DNA of 64,000 nt, from NCBI GenBank assembly GCA_033032865.1, contig JAWHQI010000099.1, positions 8,220,501-8,284,500 of the forward strand, given 5' to 3'. The notes under the pieces are model-generated. The model did no database searches. It saw only the letters and a list, made by a program, of their open reading frames with translations, and was not told the DNA's origin. The position numbers and the translations under genes are program-made. Shown here one piece after another: positions 43,501 through 54,055 of the stretch (position 1 is its first letter; each line of letters opens with the position of its first letter). This DNA is from Dactylorhiza incarnata. Taxonomy: Eukaryota; Streptophyta; Magnoliopsida; Asparagales; Orchidaceae.

Positions 43501-44141
43501 TTATTCTTCCTCGTGAAGAGAACTTCGCCATCTCCCCCAGACACTGACACCCCCGTCATCTGCCTTGCCAGACTCTCCTGCGATGCAAGCAGATTTTCCA
43601 GCTCCAGCAGAGACGGCTGATTTGCCCAACCCTGCACTGACGTCACAAAGGCAACATATTCCTTCCGCAAGCCAAGGATGATGTGCCTCTTCAGTTTCAC
43701 CTCAAAAATTGTCTCATTAGGATCCAGCGCTGAAATCTCGGTGCATAAGTTCTTCATCTTCAAGAAGAACATAGAGATAGAAAGGTCACCTTGAGCCGAT
43801 CTGGCCAGCTCATTCTCCAGGAATTGAAGTCTTGCCACATTCTTCTTGTTAAACAGCCCATACTGGGCTCTCTAGATCTCTGCAGGTGATCCACACCCCA
43901 AGATGTGATCAAACAGATCAGGTGATATTTCCCTCTTCAGGGCAAACTCTGCTTTGGCATTAATCCCCCTCCAGTTCCTCACCTCATGACCGTTATCCCC
44001 AATCAGAATAACTTCCTCCGTGCTCTCTCCTCTAACTACCTCCCAGAGGTCCTCACCCAGAAGATCGCTTTGCATACATGACTTCCACTCCTTAAAGTTA
44101 GTCGATGTAAGCATCTCAATGTCAAGACCCCTTGCTTCCAT
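40513..44141 (-). pseudogene. RLC-D gag-pol polyprotein with three TAG stops
   Basis: One frame from the ATG at 44141 (MEARGLDIEMLTSTNFKEWK) to 40513. Stops are TAG at 43872-43874, 41316-41318 and 40902-40904. The longest open part (41319-43838, 839 residues) has the gag end, zinc knuckle CFRCGKVGHIRKDC at 151, protease MDSGCGHHLTG with Asp at 212, the HHCC domain (WHERLGYVGMDKL, CAGCQFSKS), integrase (IHGDLMGP, LRTDNGGEF, PQQNGVAERK) and the RT start. The part 40902-41303 has LDVKNVFL and YVDDMIVMG. The part 40513-40880 has the RNase H start (DADYGGDSD). The last half of RNase H is missing. No frameshift is seen in about 1.2 thousand codons. Confidence 0.93.
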
Positions 44142-44217
44142 GGCTCTACCACTGGTTCCTTCTTCACAAAGGCTATGGCAACTTTTAGTTATTCACTGCT
44201 CTATCCACTCCAACCTA

Positions 44218-44229
44218 CCTCTGATACCA
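44218..44229 (-). other. RLC-D primer binding site
   Basis: Minus strand TGGTATCAGAGG, directly next to the LTR, initiator Met-tRNA type. Confidence 0.92.
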
Positions 44230-45435
44230 TGTGAAAATTTCTGATGATCTAGGAGTGAGCAGGAATTGTATAACTAAAAGTTCAAGCCAAACAACCAGAA
44301 GAACATGAAGCAAACACAATCTTTATTGATAAGCAGAATTCTTCATTACAGGGCGAGGTATACATGGCGAGACATGATTTCGCCAGTACACAAAAAACAG
44401 AAGAGAAAAGCAGCTGAAAGGAAAACCAGCGGTCTGCGAACTTGAGACCGCCTGACCGCCCGACCTGACAGTCCGCCCGGCTAGAAAACCAGATCGCCCG
44501 AACTGCCTGCCTGCGCCTTGAACAACACCAACTGAGAACCACGCGAACTCCCGAACTCCACTGATCCTCCCGAACTCCAGCAACCTGCACTGCAAGCCGC
44601 GAGACCGCCCGAACACCTTCAGAAAAGGAGGTGACCGCTGCTACCCGCACAATCTGCAGAAGCTGCACAAAACAAGTTCGATCAGCAAGTCGGCCGGTTA
44701 CAAGAAACAGACCGCAAGGACAGGTCGCGAGCTCAGCTTACACTTGGTGCTGTATATTTGCTGCTACAGTGGCGCCTATTTATAGGCAAGCGACCTGATC
44801 CAGTCACCACTCTATGAGATAGGATCACCACCCTTTGACCGCGCGACCAGACTGGTCAACCCGCGCGACCAGCAAAAGATCCTCCTACTTAGTGAGCTCG
44901 CCGACTTCAACAGAAGTCGCGCGATCATGACAACTCTCTCGGTCATGTCGCTCACCACCTGTGTTCGCCACCCGACCTCCTCCAGAGACCACGAACACAA
45001 CAGACCGACTAGGGCACAGCCCACCAAGTCGATCAAACACCTGTGACCGCATATGCCAGCTGATCGCCGTAGGACCAGCCATGCGAACACAACCCGGAGA
45101 CTGCGCGACTAAGATGACCTTAGTCCGCGCGCACCACAAAGAACCTGGCTAGCCTCCAGACCGGGCTGCCCGCACCACGCGGTCACAAGCACCAGACCGC
45201 GCGCAGCCCTTACCAGGTAGAAACCTGCTCCGCCACGCGATCAGACAACCAGACCGCGCGGCCTCACCTCGGCACCCTTGGACAGAAGAATGGCGGTCAC
45301 GCTGAGTAGCCCGCGGCTAGACCAAAGAGGTCAAACCGCCAGAGGAGACCGCAAGACCGTGCTGTCAAACCAAACCGCGCGGTCTCCCCCCCAGACCGCC
45401 AACTTCACAAAACTCCCACTTCAACATTTTCAACA
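44230..45435 (-). repeat. RLC-D 5' LTR
   Basis: 1206 bp. The TATA box (minus) is at 44777-44784, with ACCGC/GCGGT units upstream at 44835-45410. Confidence 0.94.
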
Positions 45436-46119
45436 CCGACAGCACTGAGAATCCTTGAACAAATCTCTTGTAGTACCCAGCCAACCCTAAGAAACTCCTT
45501 ATTTCCTTAGGTTTGAAGGCGTCTCCCAATCCAACATAGTAGAAATCTTAGCGGGGTCTACAATAATTACATCCCTGTTCACCACATGACCCAGAAAGGA
45601 TACCTGAGGAAGCCAGAACTCGCACTTACTCAGCTTCGCATACAGCTTGTGCTCTCTAAGAGTCGACAATACTAAGCGCAAATGTGTAACATGCTCCTCA
45701 GCACTTCTAGAATATACCAACACATCATCGATGAATACTACAACAAAATGATCTAGAAAATCCTTGAACACGTTCTTCATCATGTACATAAACGCAGGCG
45801 GTGCATTCGTCAAACCAAAAGACATAACCAGAAACTCAAAATGACCATAACGGGAACGAAAGGCAGTCCGGGGAACGTCCGACTCACGGATCCTCAACTG
45901 ATGGTAGCATGATTGAACGTCAATCTTCGAAAACACTGTGCTACCGCGCAACTGATCAAACAGATCATCTATCCTCGGCAACGGATACCTGTCCTTGATG
46001 GTCACTTTGTTTAACTCTCTATAATCTATGCACAACCTCATAGAACCATCCTTCTTTTTCACGAACAAAACTGGAGCACCCCAGGGCGAAGAACTTGGCC
46101 TAATAAATCCACACTGCAA
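45436..46119 (-). pseudogene. RLG-K reverse transcriptase
   Basis: The open segment 45499-46119 (206 residues) has [40 protein letters not shown] and the catalytic [11 protein letters not shown] near residue 130. The stretch 45436-45498 continues after a frame loss (FLGLAGYYKRFVQGFS). TGA at 46135-46137 separates it in frame from the protease segment. Confidence 0.92.
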
Positions 46120-46137
46120 CTTCTCATCTAACTGAGT

Positions 46138-46710
46138 TCACAACTCTTCTAACTCATGCGGGGTCATACGGTACGGCGCCTTAGCTATAGGATGAGTACC
46201 ATGCTCAAGATCAATAATGAACTCCACATCTCTATCAGGCGGGAGACCAGGAAGACTGACAGGGAAGACATCAGGAAACTCTCGCACCACCGGAACACCC
46301 TCAATACACGGTGATCCAGTAACAGTTTCTACTACAGAAATAAGGTAAGCCAAACAACAGGAAAGTAATAGTTTCCGAGCACATACCACAGAAATTATCA
46401 GGGAACACTGGTATAGAGACCCAAAAACGCTCATGGGATGACCGTTGTACATCACAAAGTCCAGACGCTTTTCCTTGCATCGGATGACACCATCATAACT
46501 AGACAACCAATCCATACCCAAAATCACATCAAAGTCTTCTAGGTCCAAAGGGCAACTTCGGACGCACTGATTCGAGGATACCAAATCACCAGAAGGGAAC
46601 TTAATGAGGAACGAATCGCTGCCCATCTTAGGGGACAAACAGTGACGATCGACGAAATCCCTTGCTACGAACGAATGGGTAGCACCAGAATCGAACAGAA
46701 CATGCGTCCA
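46138..46710 (-). pseudogene. RLG-K protease and linker
   Basis: The minus strand reads VLFDSGATHSFVARDFVDRH (active-site Asp near 46690), then DFDVILGMDWLSSYDGVI, then the RT-proximal FPDVFPVSLPGLPPDRDVEF. The open frame listed from an internal Met at 46638 is in phase with RT. The RLG-X empty target site lies in this coding region at about 46497-46506. Confidence 0.88.
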
Positions 46711-46823
46711 ATGATTCTTTACCTTAAATATCCCTATAAGCGTGAAAAAGAAACTAGTCTAATACAGCGAAACTAAAAGGAATCAAGACTAAGCAGCTGG
46801 CTTAAGGTCTAACCTGCGATCAC

Positions 46824-47965
46824 TTAGGTCGAAGACTGCGCTTGCTCCTGGGTTAACACGTTCAGCTTTCCTCTTCCTTTATCCTGATGCTGCGGCGGCG
46901 ACAAGGCTCGAAGCAGAACTGGCTGCAATGGGGGTTGAACTAGCGGGCATTGAAACTTCAAGTGCCCCTTCTGTCCGCACTGGAAGCAGACTTTATCTTT
47001 GGTCAACCACTGGGCCACATCATGCCCCTTCCACTTGCACAACGGGAAGAGCACCTCTCCCTTTAGAGCACCCTGAATTGCCAGCACTCGCTGCTGCTTT
47101 TGAACTCCTTTCCTCTTGAAACACCTCTCAACTAGATGGCCTGAGCGGCCACAGAAATTGCAGACCTCACCACCTCCTTTCTTCAAGACCAAGGCAGGCG
47201 CACCAGAATTTCCTTCTTCTCCAGCCTTTCTCTTTCCCTTCTTCACCATTGATCCTCGATTCTTGGCATTATCAATTGCCTCAACCTTCAGTGCTGCCTC
47301 TACTACCTCGACGTACTTCTCCGACCTATACGCACTAGCCAGCTGCTGGATATCACTGCGGAGACCACCCATAAATCTCTTTACTCTTCCTTCTTCCGAG
47401 GCTACCAGGGCCGGAGCAAACCTGCTCAACTTGCAAAACTCAATCTCATACTCGCTCACCGAGAGCTGCCTTTGCTTCAGATGCAGGAAATCATTCATTA
47501 ACCGGTTTTGCTCTACCGACGGCAAAAACTTTCTTAACAACATTCCTTTAAAGGCTTCCCACGAATAGCCTTCGGAAAGGTCTTCCTTCTCCCTCAACCA
47601 CCAACTTTTGCGAGACCCTTAAGCTGGTACGCGGCAACCATCACCTTCTGATCCACGGTGATTCCTGAATACGAGAACATCTCTTCCATGGCTATAAGCC
47701 AATTGTTTAAGGCCACGAAGTCGGCTCGACCGTCATACGATGGAGGACCCAACCTTTGAAAGTGCGAAATGAAATTCATTTCTGGAGGTATCGCTACTGG
47801 GGGTACCAAGGGAGCAGGAGGAGTAGGTACTGTCTGTCCTACTACGGGGTCCTGCACTACGGGTTGCTGCCTAGCACCGGCAGACAACAACGCCTCAACT
47901 TGCAATTGCATCGCAACCATCTGCCTAGTCAGAGCCTCATTGCTCCGGCGCAGACTCTCGATCAA
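46824..47965 (-). pseudogene. RLG-K gag, copy 1
   Basis: Two overlapping segments in different frames. 47594-47965 holds the N-terminal helix and PPEMNFISHFQRLGPPSYDG. 46824-47597 holds the capsid end (KFLPSVEQNRLMNDFLHLKQ) and two zinc knuckles (CNFCGRSGHLVERC, CFQCGQKGHLKFQC) with a third CKWKGH-type trace between. The frame breaks at the KSWW-like site near 47600, consistent with loss of one base. Copy 2 at 56028-57169 has the same break. Confidence 0.9.
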
Positions 47966-48701
47966 AGCTTCACTCTGCGCTCCCGATGACTCGCCCTCTG
48001 ACTGGGGAGTCGACCTAGTCGCGGCTCGCTTGCGCGCGATCTCTACTAATATGCATACACCTATAATTAAAACTTAACCTTACACTAGAACTACACTGCT
48101 TGGTTCAGAACATACATGTACAGATACTTGCCATTGCTTCCACCTTGCTCTGGGATTTTCATTATGATATGCTAAATTCGGGAACGATACTACATCGTCC
48201 CTCTTGACTCATGTGCAAAGGGCATGAATGCATGAATTTTCTGTTCATTTGAAATCATGGGTGTACGTGTGTCATCATATAAGTCTTTAACTTCGCACGT
48301 GTGCTTATGCAATACTATGTAATGTATGTTATGCTATGCTTTCTAAAAAAGTCCGTAATGCATGTTATGAGCGGCGTACACATGAAATATTATGCATCCC
48401 ATACTACATAATATTGCATGTAACGAAAAAGCAAAACGTGCTAATGGGCATCCATGTGATGATGGTTATGCATCCCATACTACATAACCGTCACATGTTG
48501 CCTCCTATGGTGGATCAATACACAGACACATATTATGCATCCCATACTACATAATATGCTCCATATACTTCTTATCATGCTATGAGTGTAGAGTTCATGC
48601 TTCGGCCAAGACGTATTGATGACACATCGGTGTGTATGAAATTAAACCAAAACAACTACTATATCAGAATTTGTTGCCCGACCGACCTGTCGAACAACCT
48701 A
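47966..48701. other. RLG-K 5' untranslated region
   Basis: Between gag and PBS. It contains three copies of ATTATGCATCCCATACTACA-type sequence (about 48391, 48466 and 48532), a short dispersed repeat in the leader RNA. No gene is present. The same sequence is at 57170-57905. Confidence 0.55.
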
Positions 48702-48713
48702 GCTCTGATACCA
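48702..48713 (-). other. RLG-K primer binding site
   Basis: Minus strand TGGTATCAGAGC, two bases from the LTR end (minus GTTGTGACA). Second copy at 57906-57917. Confidence 0.92.
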
Positions 48714-48715
48714 AC

Positions 48716-49534
48716 TGTCACAACCCACATTTTCTCCAAATTTAGGAATATAAGAGTAAGTGATAATACGCGTCATGATGCCACGTCATGCAGGAGACAA
48801 CTGCAGATGCTCAGGCGGAAACCTATTACTTATTTAATCAAAACATGTTCACATGATAGATCATCATTTGAAATCATTTATGAGGGTTTGGGGTAAGAAC
48901 TGTGTCTCTCAGTTCGTGGATCAATTAGTCCACCGTGAAAATATACGTAATTATAGCGGAAAATACTTGATTTAGTTCACTTAAGGTCCTAAATGCACGT
49001 GATGACATGACATAAAGTAAATGATATGCACATATCTAGGCATAGTATAAGTATAGAAAATATATTTAGGCGACTTTAAAGATATGGATTTCAGTTAAAA
49101 GGAATGCAATGAGGATGAAAGAAAAGTCATTTTATAACTATAATGCACCTAGACATAAATCATTCCCCAAAGAGCAAGATACACAAGATCTAAAAAGTAG
49201 TAGCATTTAACTGGAAAGTAAGCTATAAAGTATCAAAGGGCACAACGGGCATCAACAACCTGAAACTAACCTGTTGGCTCCAAACTAGCATGTATGAACA
49301 CAAGAAGACAACTAACCACAACTACATAGCAGCAGCGGGGTAAATTAGCAACTAAAACTCCCGGAGACTCCTGGCTACACCACTAGCAGCTAAGGCTCTG
49401 AACCCGAGGCATTCAATAAAACAAAGAACGCCTCAGCAAGGGAATTACAAGTGGCAGAAAACAAGCAGAAAAGTAAATAAGGCATAAGGGGTACCAACCC
49501 AAGCCATATTTACCAAAAGAGAAGCTCCAAACAA
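48716..49534 (-). repeat. RLG-K 5' LTR fragment
   Basis: TGTCACAACCC onward, identical to the first 819 bases of the LTR at 57920-60751. It stops at 49534, where RLG-X begins after a six-base filler. Confidence 0.9.
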
Positions 49535-49540
49535 TCACTG

Positions 49541-49890
49541 GCACGATCACTGGTTCTATTGCGCACGACCACTGGTCGTGCGCCACTGATCGTGTGCACT
49601 TAACGCTTTTTTCATAAGTTCTGTTTGGTGTAATGCGCACGATCATCAACTCCAGCGCGCACGACCACCGGTCGTGCGCCACTGCTCGTGCGCACTGACC
49701 ATTAATTTTTAAGTTCTGTTTCATCTATTGCGCACGACCACTGACGCTAGTGCGCACGACCATCGGTCGTGCGCCACTGGTCGTGCGAACATGTTATTTT
49801 GTAATTTCCGTCTTTGCAGGTTCTGTCCAGGCAGAGCGCACGATCACAGGATTCCAGTGCGCACGACCAATGGTCGTGCGCCACTGACCG
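49541..49890. promoter_or_regulatory. GCGCACGACCA / TGGTCGTGCGC palindrome array, RLG-X U3
   Basis: Four units of about 90 bases. Each holds GCGCACGACCA, one to three bases, TGGTCGTGCGC, CACTG and another half-site, with AAGTTCTGTTT-type spacers. The 3' LTR has the same at 54322-54670. Confidence 0.88.
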
Positions 49891-49914
49891 TGCGCACTGT
49901 TTAATTCCAGCGCC

Positions 49915-49921
49915 TATAAAT
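49915..49921 (+). promoter_or_regulatory. RLG-X LTR TATA box
   Basis: TATAAAT in GCCTATAAATTCC, 25 bases after the palindrome array. The copy in the 3' LTR starts at 54695. Confidence 0.7.
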
Positions 49922-50931
49922 TCCCTGCTCGCGATTTTAGGTCATAATCCCCCGCTTTCTTCCGCCGTTTTCCGCCTGGTTTGGTCCGACTTCGCCCCTC
50001 CATCGTCGCCCACCTTAGGGAGGATCTCCGGGCTTGTTCTTCACGCCAATCTTGAGACGGAGTTTCCTCTCGGCCTCCTCCTTCATCCAAGAGCTCCAAA
50101 GGAAGACCTAGCCGCTATCTCCATCGAGCAAGAGGAAGTTGGCAACCTCCACCGGATCGTGACACGAAGAAGACGGGTCCATTGGAGAGTCGTGACAGCT
50201 CTCTCTACCCCGGACGTAGTTGTGGACCGAGCTTGGACGCGGATTGACAACCCGGCGATTCCAACCGTGAATCTTCAACGAGCCTTCGGATTCGGTCGAT
50301 TTCTTGCCTTGTTCTCCTTTTATTGATGTATTTGCAACTAGATCTAACATTATGATGAAGTGTATTTTGATTAAATAGCATTTTTACTTGATTATGTCTA
50401 TGTGATTGAGTATTTTTGTTTATATTATTGAGGTGCGCCTTGTGGTGTGGTTTGTTGGTTGTCCGGTGCCGCACTAGCAATTGCTAGTGGCGTGCTTGGT
50501 GAAGAGGTGCTTGCGACCCTCAATCCGTAAGCCTACTCGCCCATCCGCCTACCGAAGCGTGGCATCGCGGCCCGTATTCCATTCGCCTAACGAAGCAGCG
50601 CGCTCAAGGCCTGCATAGTTCGACTCCGTTAGCCTACTCGTCCATCCGCCCTTTCGACGCAGCGCGCTCAAGGCCTGCCTAGTCTCCATCCCGCCAAGCG
50701 AAGCTTTGCATAGCGGCATTGCATAGGAGTATTTGATAGCTTTTATTTTGTTTTCCAAAAGCCAACCCAACTCCTCCGCATTCCATCCACGTTAAGGACT
50801 TCAATCTCAAGTCCTTCCTCGAAACCTAACTCCACCTTACTGTGTTCCTCAAGAGACCGACACTCGGGGATTTTCCCCATTATTATTACTTGCGCGACCG
50901 GTGCACTTGCCGAATCATCGTATCAAGTTTT

Positions 50932-50949
50932 TGGCGCCGTTGCCGGGGA
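50932..50949 (+). other. RLG-X primer binding site (Asp-tRNA type)
   Basis: TGGCGCCGTTGCCGGGGA begins six bases after the LTR. It is the sequence known as the Asp-tRNA PBS of Athila-group elements. Confidence 0.9.
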
Positions 50950-51136
50950 ACACAGACGTGTGAGTTTTCTGGAGAGGGAGAGTCTGAGAGAGAAGCCCTT
51001 CCATTTGTAAATTGCATCTCTTATTTTATTTCTGTTCTTTTTATTCCATTTTCTTGTTTTTATTAGGTTGCTTTAGTAAATTTTTGTTAGGTGTAGTATT
51101 TTGCACATTTTGTCTGAATCGTATTATCTTCACATT

Positions 51137-52333
51137 ATGTGGGCACATCTAAATTTCCGTTGCCGTTGGTGTGGAGCTACTTCCCACTCTAGTGTTGAAT
51201 GCCCTACGGAGAATAGTAGGCATAATTCCTCTCGCCCAGCATATAGAGCATCGACTCCGTCCGATACTCCATATGGTGCGCGTAAGTCTTATGGCTACTC
51301 TGCTGAGCCATTACCGTCTTACTTCTTTTCGGCTTCAGCACCCGCTGTGCCAAAGAAGCCTGCTAGGCAGTGCCAGTTTTGTCAGAGCACAGATCATGCC
51401 CTGAAGGATTGTGCTGCTTTTCATCGCCAATTGGATGAGGATGACGAGCCGGATATTCGGATCGTCCCAACTCCTAGCTCTGGCGGCACACCTTCAACAT
51501 CCGGCTATGTGTCTTTGTCACCTTCACATTTTGAAGGGTATGGCATGGATACGGTCACCGGATGTGCGGCTGATCTATGCACCGACATTGCTGAGCCAAT
51601 TCTCCATGTGCCTCCACCACTTCTAGTGGATTCGATTCTTTCCCCTATTGTGCATTCTACATTCGTTTCTGACGACATTGTCGATGATGTGTCGCAGGAT
51701 GAGGTTGTTGATCTTAGTGTTGTGCCTATTCCTATGGAGGAGGACAACCTTCTAGGTGAAGAGGAGTTTTCCTCAACACCGGTGGAGGAAGTCCAAATCC
51801 TTAGCATGGCCACCGTTGATCCCGCCGACTCTTGCAGCATTGATGACAATGCTAACATTATTTTACTTCCCCAACCTGATGGGAGTGAGACCGGGACCAC
51901 TCCCCCGATTAATGTTTATTTATGTCATTCGTCTTCTTTATTTCTCGACCCCCCTTCTTCATTCGAGCCTGTGCAGGTTGAGTCTTCACAGGTATCCCAG
52001 GAGGACTTGGAGCTTTTTGCTCAAGTCAATGATGTGAGTATCCTCTCATGTGAGGAGGTTTATTCCCCCTCCGTAGAGGAAGCTCCACTCATTGCCTTTT
52101 CCTCCAGCTGCCTCCCTGTTGACGACGCCTTGCTAGGCAAGGATATTTTTGGTGAGTTGAGTGAGGACCAGGCCTCCTCCTCTTCTTACTTTCTCTACCC
52201 TCTACCTGTGAGGAGCAGGTATCTATATTTAGGTAGAGGGGTGACTGTTCTATCTCCGTATCGGTACCCGCTACCGACACGCATATTAGGCCAGTTACCT
52301 GTCCACTTCTCCTTCCATAGGCCCATTAGCTAG
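51137..52333 (+). CDS. Double zinc-knuckle acidic protein of RLG-X
   Basis: A 398-residue intact ORF from the ATG at 51137 (MWAHLNFRCRWC); an upstream in-frame ATG at 51101 adds 12 residues. Two C-x2-C-x4-H-x4-C knuckles lie at Cys9-Cys12-His17-Cys22 and Cys79-Cys82-His87-Cys92, joined by a Ser/Tyr/Pro-rich linker. The remaining 300 residues are low-complexity and acidic (DDIVDDVSQDEVVDL, PMEEDNLLGEEEF). There is no capsid domain before the knuckles, unlike gag. It could bind the element's RNA for packaging by another element's gag, or act as a separate nucleic-acid-binding factor. It is the only coding sequence of the element and remains open. Confidence 0.82.
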   Translation: MWAHLNFRCRWCGATSHSSVECPTENSRHNSSRPAYRASTPSDTPYGARKSYGYSAEPLPSYFFSASAPAVPKKPARQCQFCQSTDHALKDCAAFHRQLDEDDEPDIRIVPTPSSGGTPSTSGYVSLSPSHFEGYGMDTVTGCAADLCTDIAEPILHVPPPLLVDSILSPIVHSTFVSDDIVDDVSQDEVVDLSVVPIPMEEDNLLGEEEFSSTPVEEVQILSMATVDPADSCSIDDNANIILLPQPDGSETGTTPPINVYLCHSSSLFLDPPSSFEPVQVESSQVSQEDLELFAQVNDVSILSCEEVYSPSVEEAPLIAFSSSCLPVDDALLGKDIFGELSEDQASSSSYFLYPLPVRSRYLYLGRGVTVLSPYRYPLPTRILGQLPVHFSFHRPIS

Positions 52334-54055
52334 AATCGTTAAGATTTTGAATAAGTCGTGCTGGGATGACAATAACCCCAGTAGTTATCTTCCTTTTCTG
52401 TAATTTTTATTTTTATCTAATCATGTTTAGTTAGTAGTATTTTCTTTTCAGTTTTCTATTTTCTTCTGTTTTTGCGGAGCTGACCCCCTGCAGGTATCTC
52501 TTCTGGATGACGGACGCTGCAGCTTAGTCCAGGTTTACACGCCAATCTTCTGGTGTGCTCATTTCTGAGCACTGGGTACTCTCTTTCCCTAGCATTATTC
52601 TGAATTTTATAGCTGCATTTTGCGCATATTGTTTAGTTTAAGTCTGGGGGGGGGAGTGTACCGAGTGTTCACTACACGTGTACACGTTTTTGCATATCAG
52701 AAGTATATTTTTATCATTACACACCACTTCACCCACTTGAGCGCGCACTCATCTGTTTGCTTGCTCTGTTGTGAATTTAATTCTTTTGCTTATTTGGGAA
52801 AATCTAGGTGATGGCTTAGGACTATGTAGCAGAGTAAAATGTTGACTCTATTAGTGCTCCTAGTCGAGTGCTCGGTTGCATAGAAATTTGTGTAGATTAG
52901 ACTTCTTTTTATGCTTATGGTTTTATATTTTTCTATTAGTGTAAATGTTGTTTACTCTACTCAAATGGTAAATCCAGTGGAATCAAACGGTAGCATAGGG
53001 ATGTGTGTAAACGATCGCTAGACTCGTATTGCTTGAGTCGGGAGAAAGGAGAATCTTTCTCGGTGGCTAGAACTTGCCCCAAGCGATTCTTGAAGCATGG
53101 GTATACGGTTAGTCAATTGTGTGAATGTGATATAGGCCATCATTTTGGCCCGGTTGAGCCTTTGTGCCTATCCCTACCGCTATATCCTCGCTAGCCCAGT
53201 TGTGCCTACCCGTTCTTTGATTCAGCCCCACTTTTATTTCACCAAAGTCCAAAAGCCAATCCTAGTCGCACACCCAAATCTGAGCTTTAGCTGTTTATTA
53301 TTTTCATAAGTTGGGTTGTTGATGTGGTAATATGTTTGTGAAGATGTGGATGTGTCTTTTTGTTTATTTGCTGAAAATGATAAGAAAAGAAAAAAAAATG
53401 AGAAAAAGAAAAGAAGTTAAAAAGAAAGGAAAGAGAAGGAATGTTTAATTGAAAATCTTTATGTAGATTTATGTTTGGGAGTAGGCGGTGCACGCACCCA
53501 TGCTGTTAAGTCCAAGTCTGGGGGTGTTGTGTACCCGCGTGTTTGTGTGGCGAATGAGGATAGTTTCCTGCATTAGCTCATTTGGGTTTAGTGCTTGAGC
53601 CGTCGTTTTTATCTTTGTTTATCCTCACCTAAACCCAAGCCCCATTTAAAACCTAAAGTCCTATTGATTCACGCATTTGAGTCAAACCAGTGCCGTGGAG
53701 AGAATGTGACCGGGCAAGCCTATGGTCACCGACACTGATGGATTTCAGTGGAGTTTTTCCCGCACCCCAATCTTGAGCAATGCTCATCTCAGCGTTTAGT
53801 TTACTTTCTCCGTATGCGTGACCGAATGATTCACCGTTGTTCACCATTTTGAGTAGTTGTAATATGCTTTTACTCTTTTAGAAATATATAAACTGTTTTT
53901 ATAATCAGAAATCTTTTCTATTATTTTTCTTATGCACGTGAGCATGCGACTTCGCATGGTACTCTGTAGTGTAATCATTAAGCCATCTACTGTTCTTTCC
54001 TAGTTCGCTTAGAATTTGTTTGCTCGGGACGCGCAAACAGTTAAGTCTGGGGGTG
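52334..54055 (+). other. RLG-X non-coding 3' region with repeated PPT-like motif
   Basis: No ORF is supported. AAGTCTGGGGG occurs three times: about 52640 (with a longer G run), 53514 and 54044. Only the last abuts the 3' LTR and can be the true PPT. A purine-rich stretch lies at about 53380-53445. Confidence 0.7.

Larger units (their letters stand above)
38329..45435 (-). mobile_element. RLC-D: Tork-like copia with near-intact polyprotein frame
   Basis: LTRs at 38329-39526 (1198 bp) and 44230-45435 (1206 bp), TGTGAAAATT to TTTCAACA, with the perfect target duplication CCGAC (38324-38328 and 45436-45440). The PBS abuts the right LTR and the PPT abuts the left. A single minus-strand frame carries gag to RNase H with three TAG stops. 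The end of RNase H is replaced by a fold-back sequence. Lineage from protein wording only (KWVYKLKKKAGGSIERYKAR, LLYVDDMIVMG). Confidence 0.94.
34826..49534 (-). mobile_element. RLG-K: Tekay-like chromovirus, interrupted by RLC-D
   Basis: A minus-strand gypsy element: partial 3' LTR 34826-36198, PPT, integrase with chromodomain trace, RNase H, RT, protease, gag, PBS and partial 5' LTR 48716-49534. The order, the chromodomain and the LTR length (2832 bp in the complete copy at 57920-60751) point to the Tekay/Del clade of chromoviruses. RLC-D splits RNase H. All ORFs are damaged. The 5' part from 46501 is repeated at 55705-58738. Confidence 0.9.
46501..49534. repeat. Segmental duplication, arm 1
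   Basis: 3034 bp repeated at 55705-58738 at a constant offset of 9204 with no indel and only about two substitutions seen. It covers the end of protease, gag, PBS and the first 819 bases of the LTR. It ends at CCAAACAA, where the other arm continues and this one meets RLG-X. Confidence 0.93.
49541..50925 (+). repeat. RLG-X 5' LTR, truncated
   Basis: Matches 54322-55705 with one 1-bp indel. The TATA box is at 49915-49921, and the palindrome array at 49541-49890 lies upstream. A 170-residue ORF runs from 49814 through R-U5, with a copy in the other LTR. I see no evidence that it is a gene. Confidence 0.92.

Noticed and set aside
47116..47568. 150-residue plus-strand ORF opposite RLG-K gag, also at 56320-56772
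   Set aside because: Antisense shadow of gag without TATA box, intron or domain; duplicated only because the segment is duplicated.
49814..50326. 170-residue ORF in the RLG-X LTR, repeated at 54531-55106
   Set aside because: It lies in R-U5 of both LTRs, starts within the U3 palindrome array before the TATA box, and has no domain wording. Identity of the two copies follows from LTR identity.
51101..51136. Upstream ATG giving 12 more residues to the RLG-X protein
   Set aside because: The knuckle begins shortly after the second ATG. The choice between the two cannot be settled from one sequence, so I used 51137.
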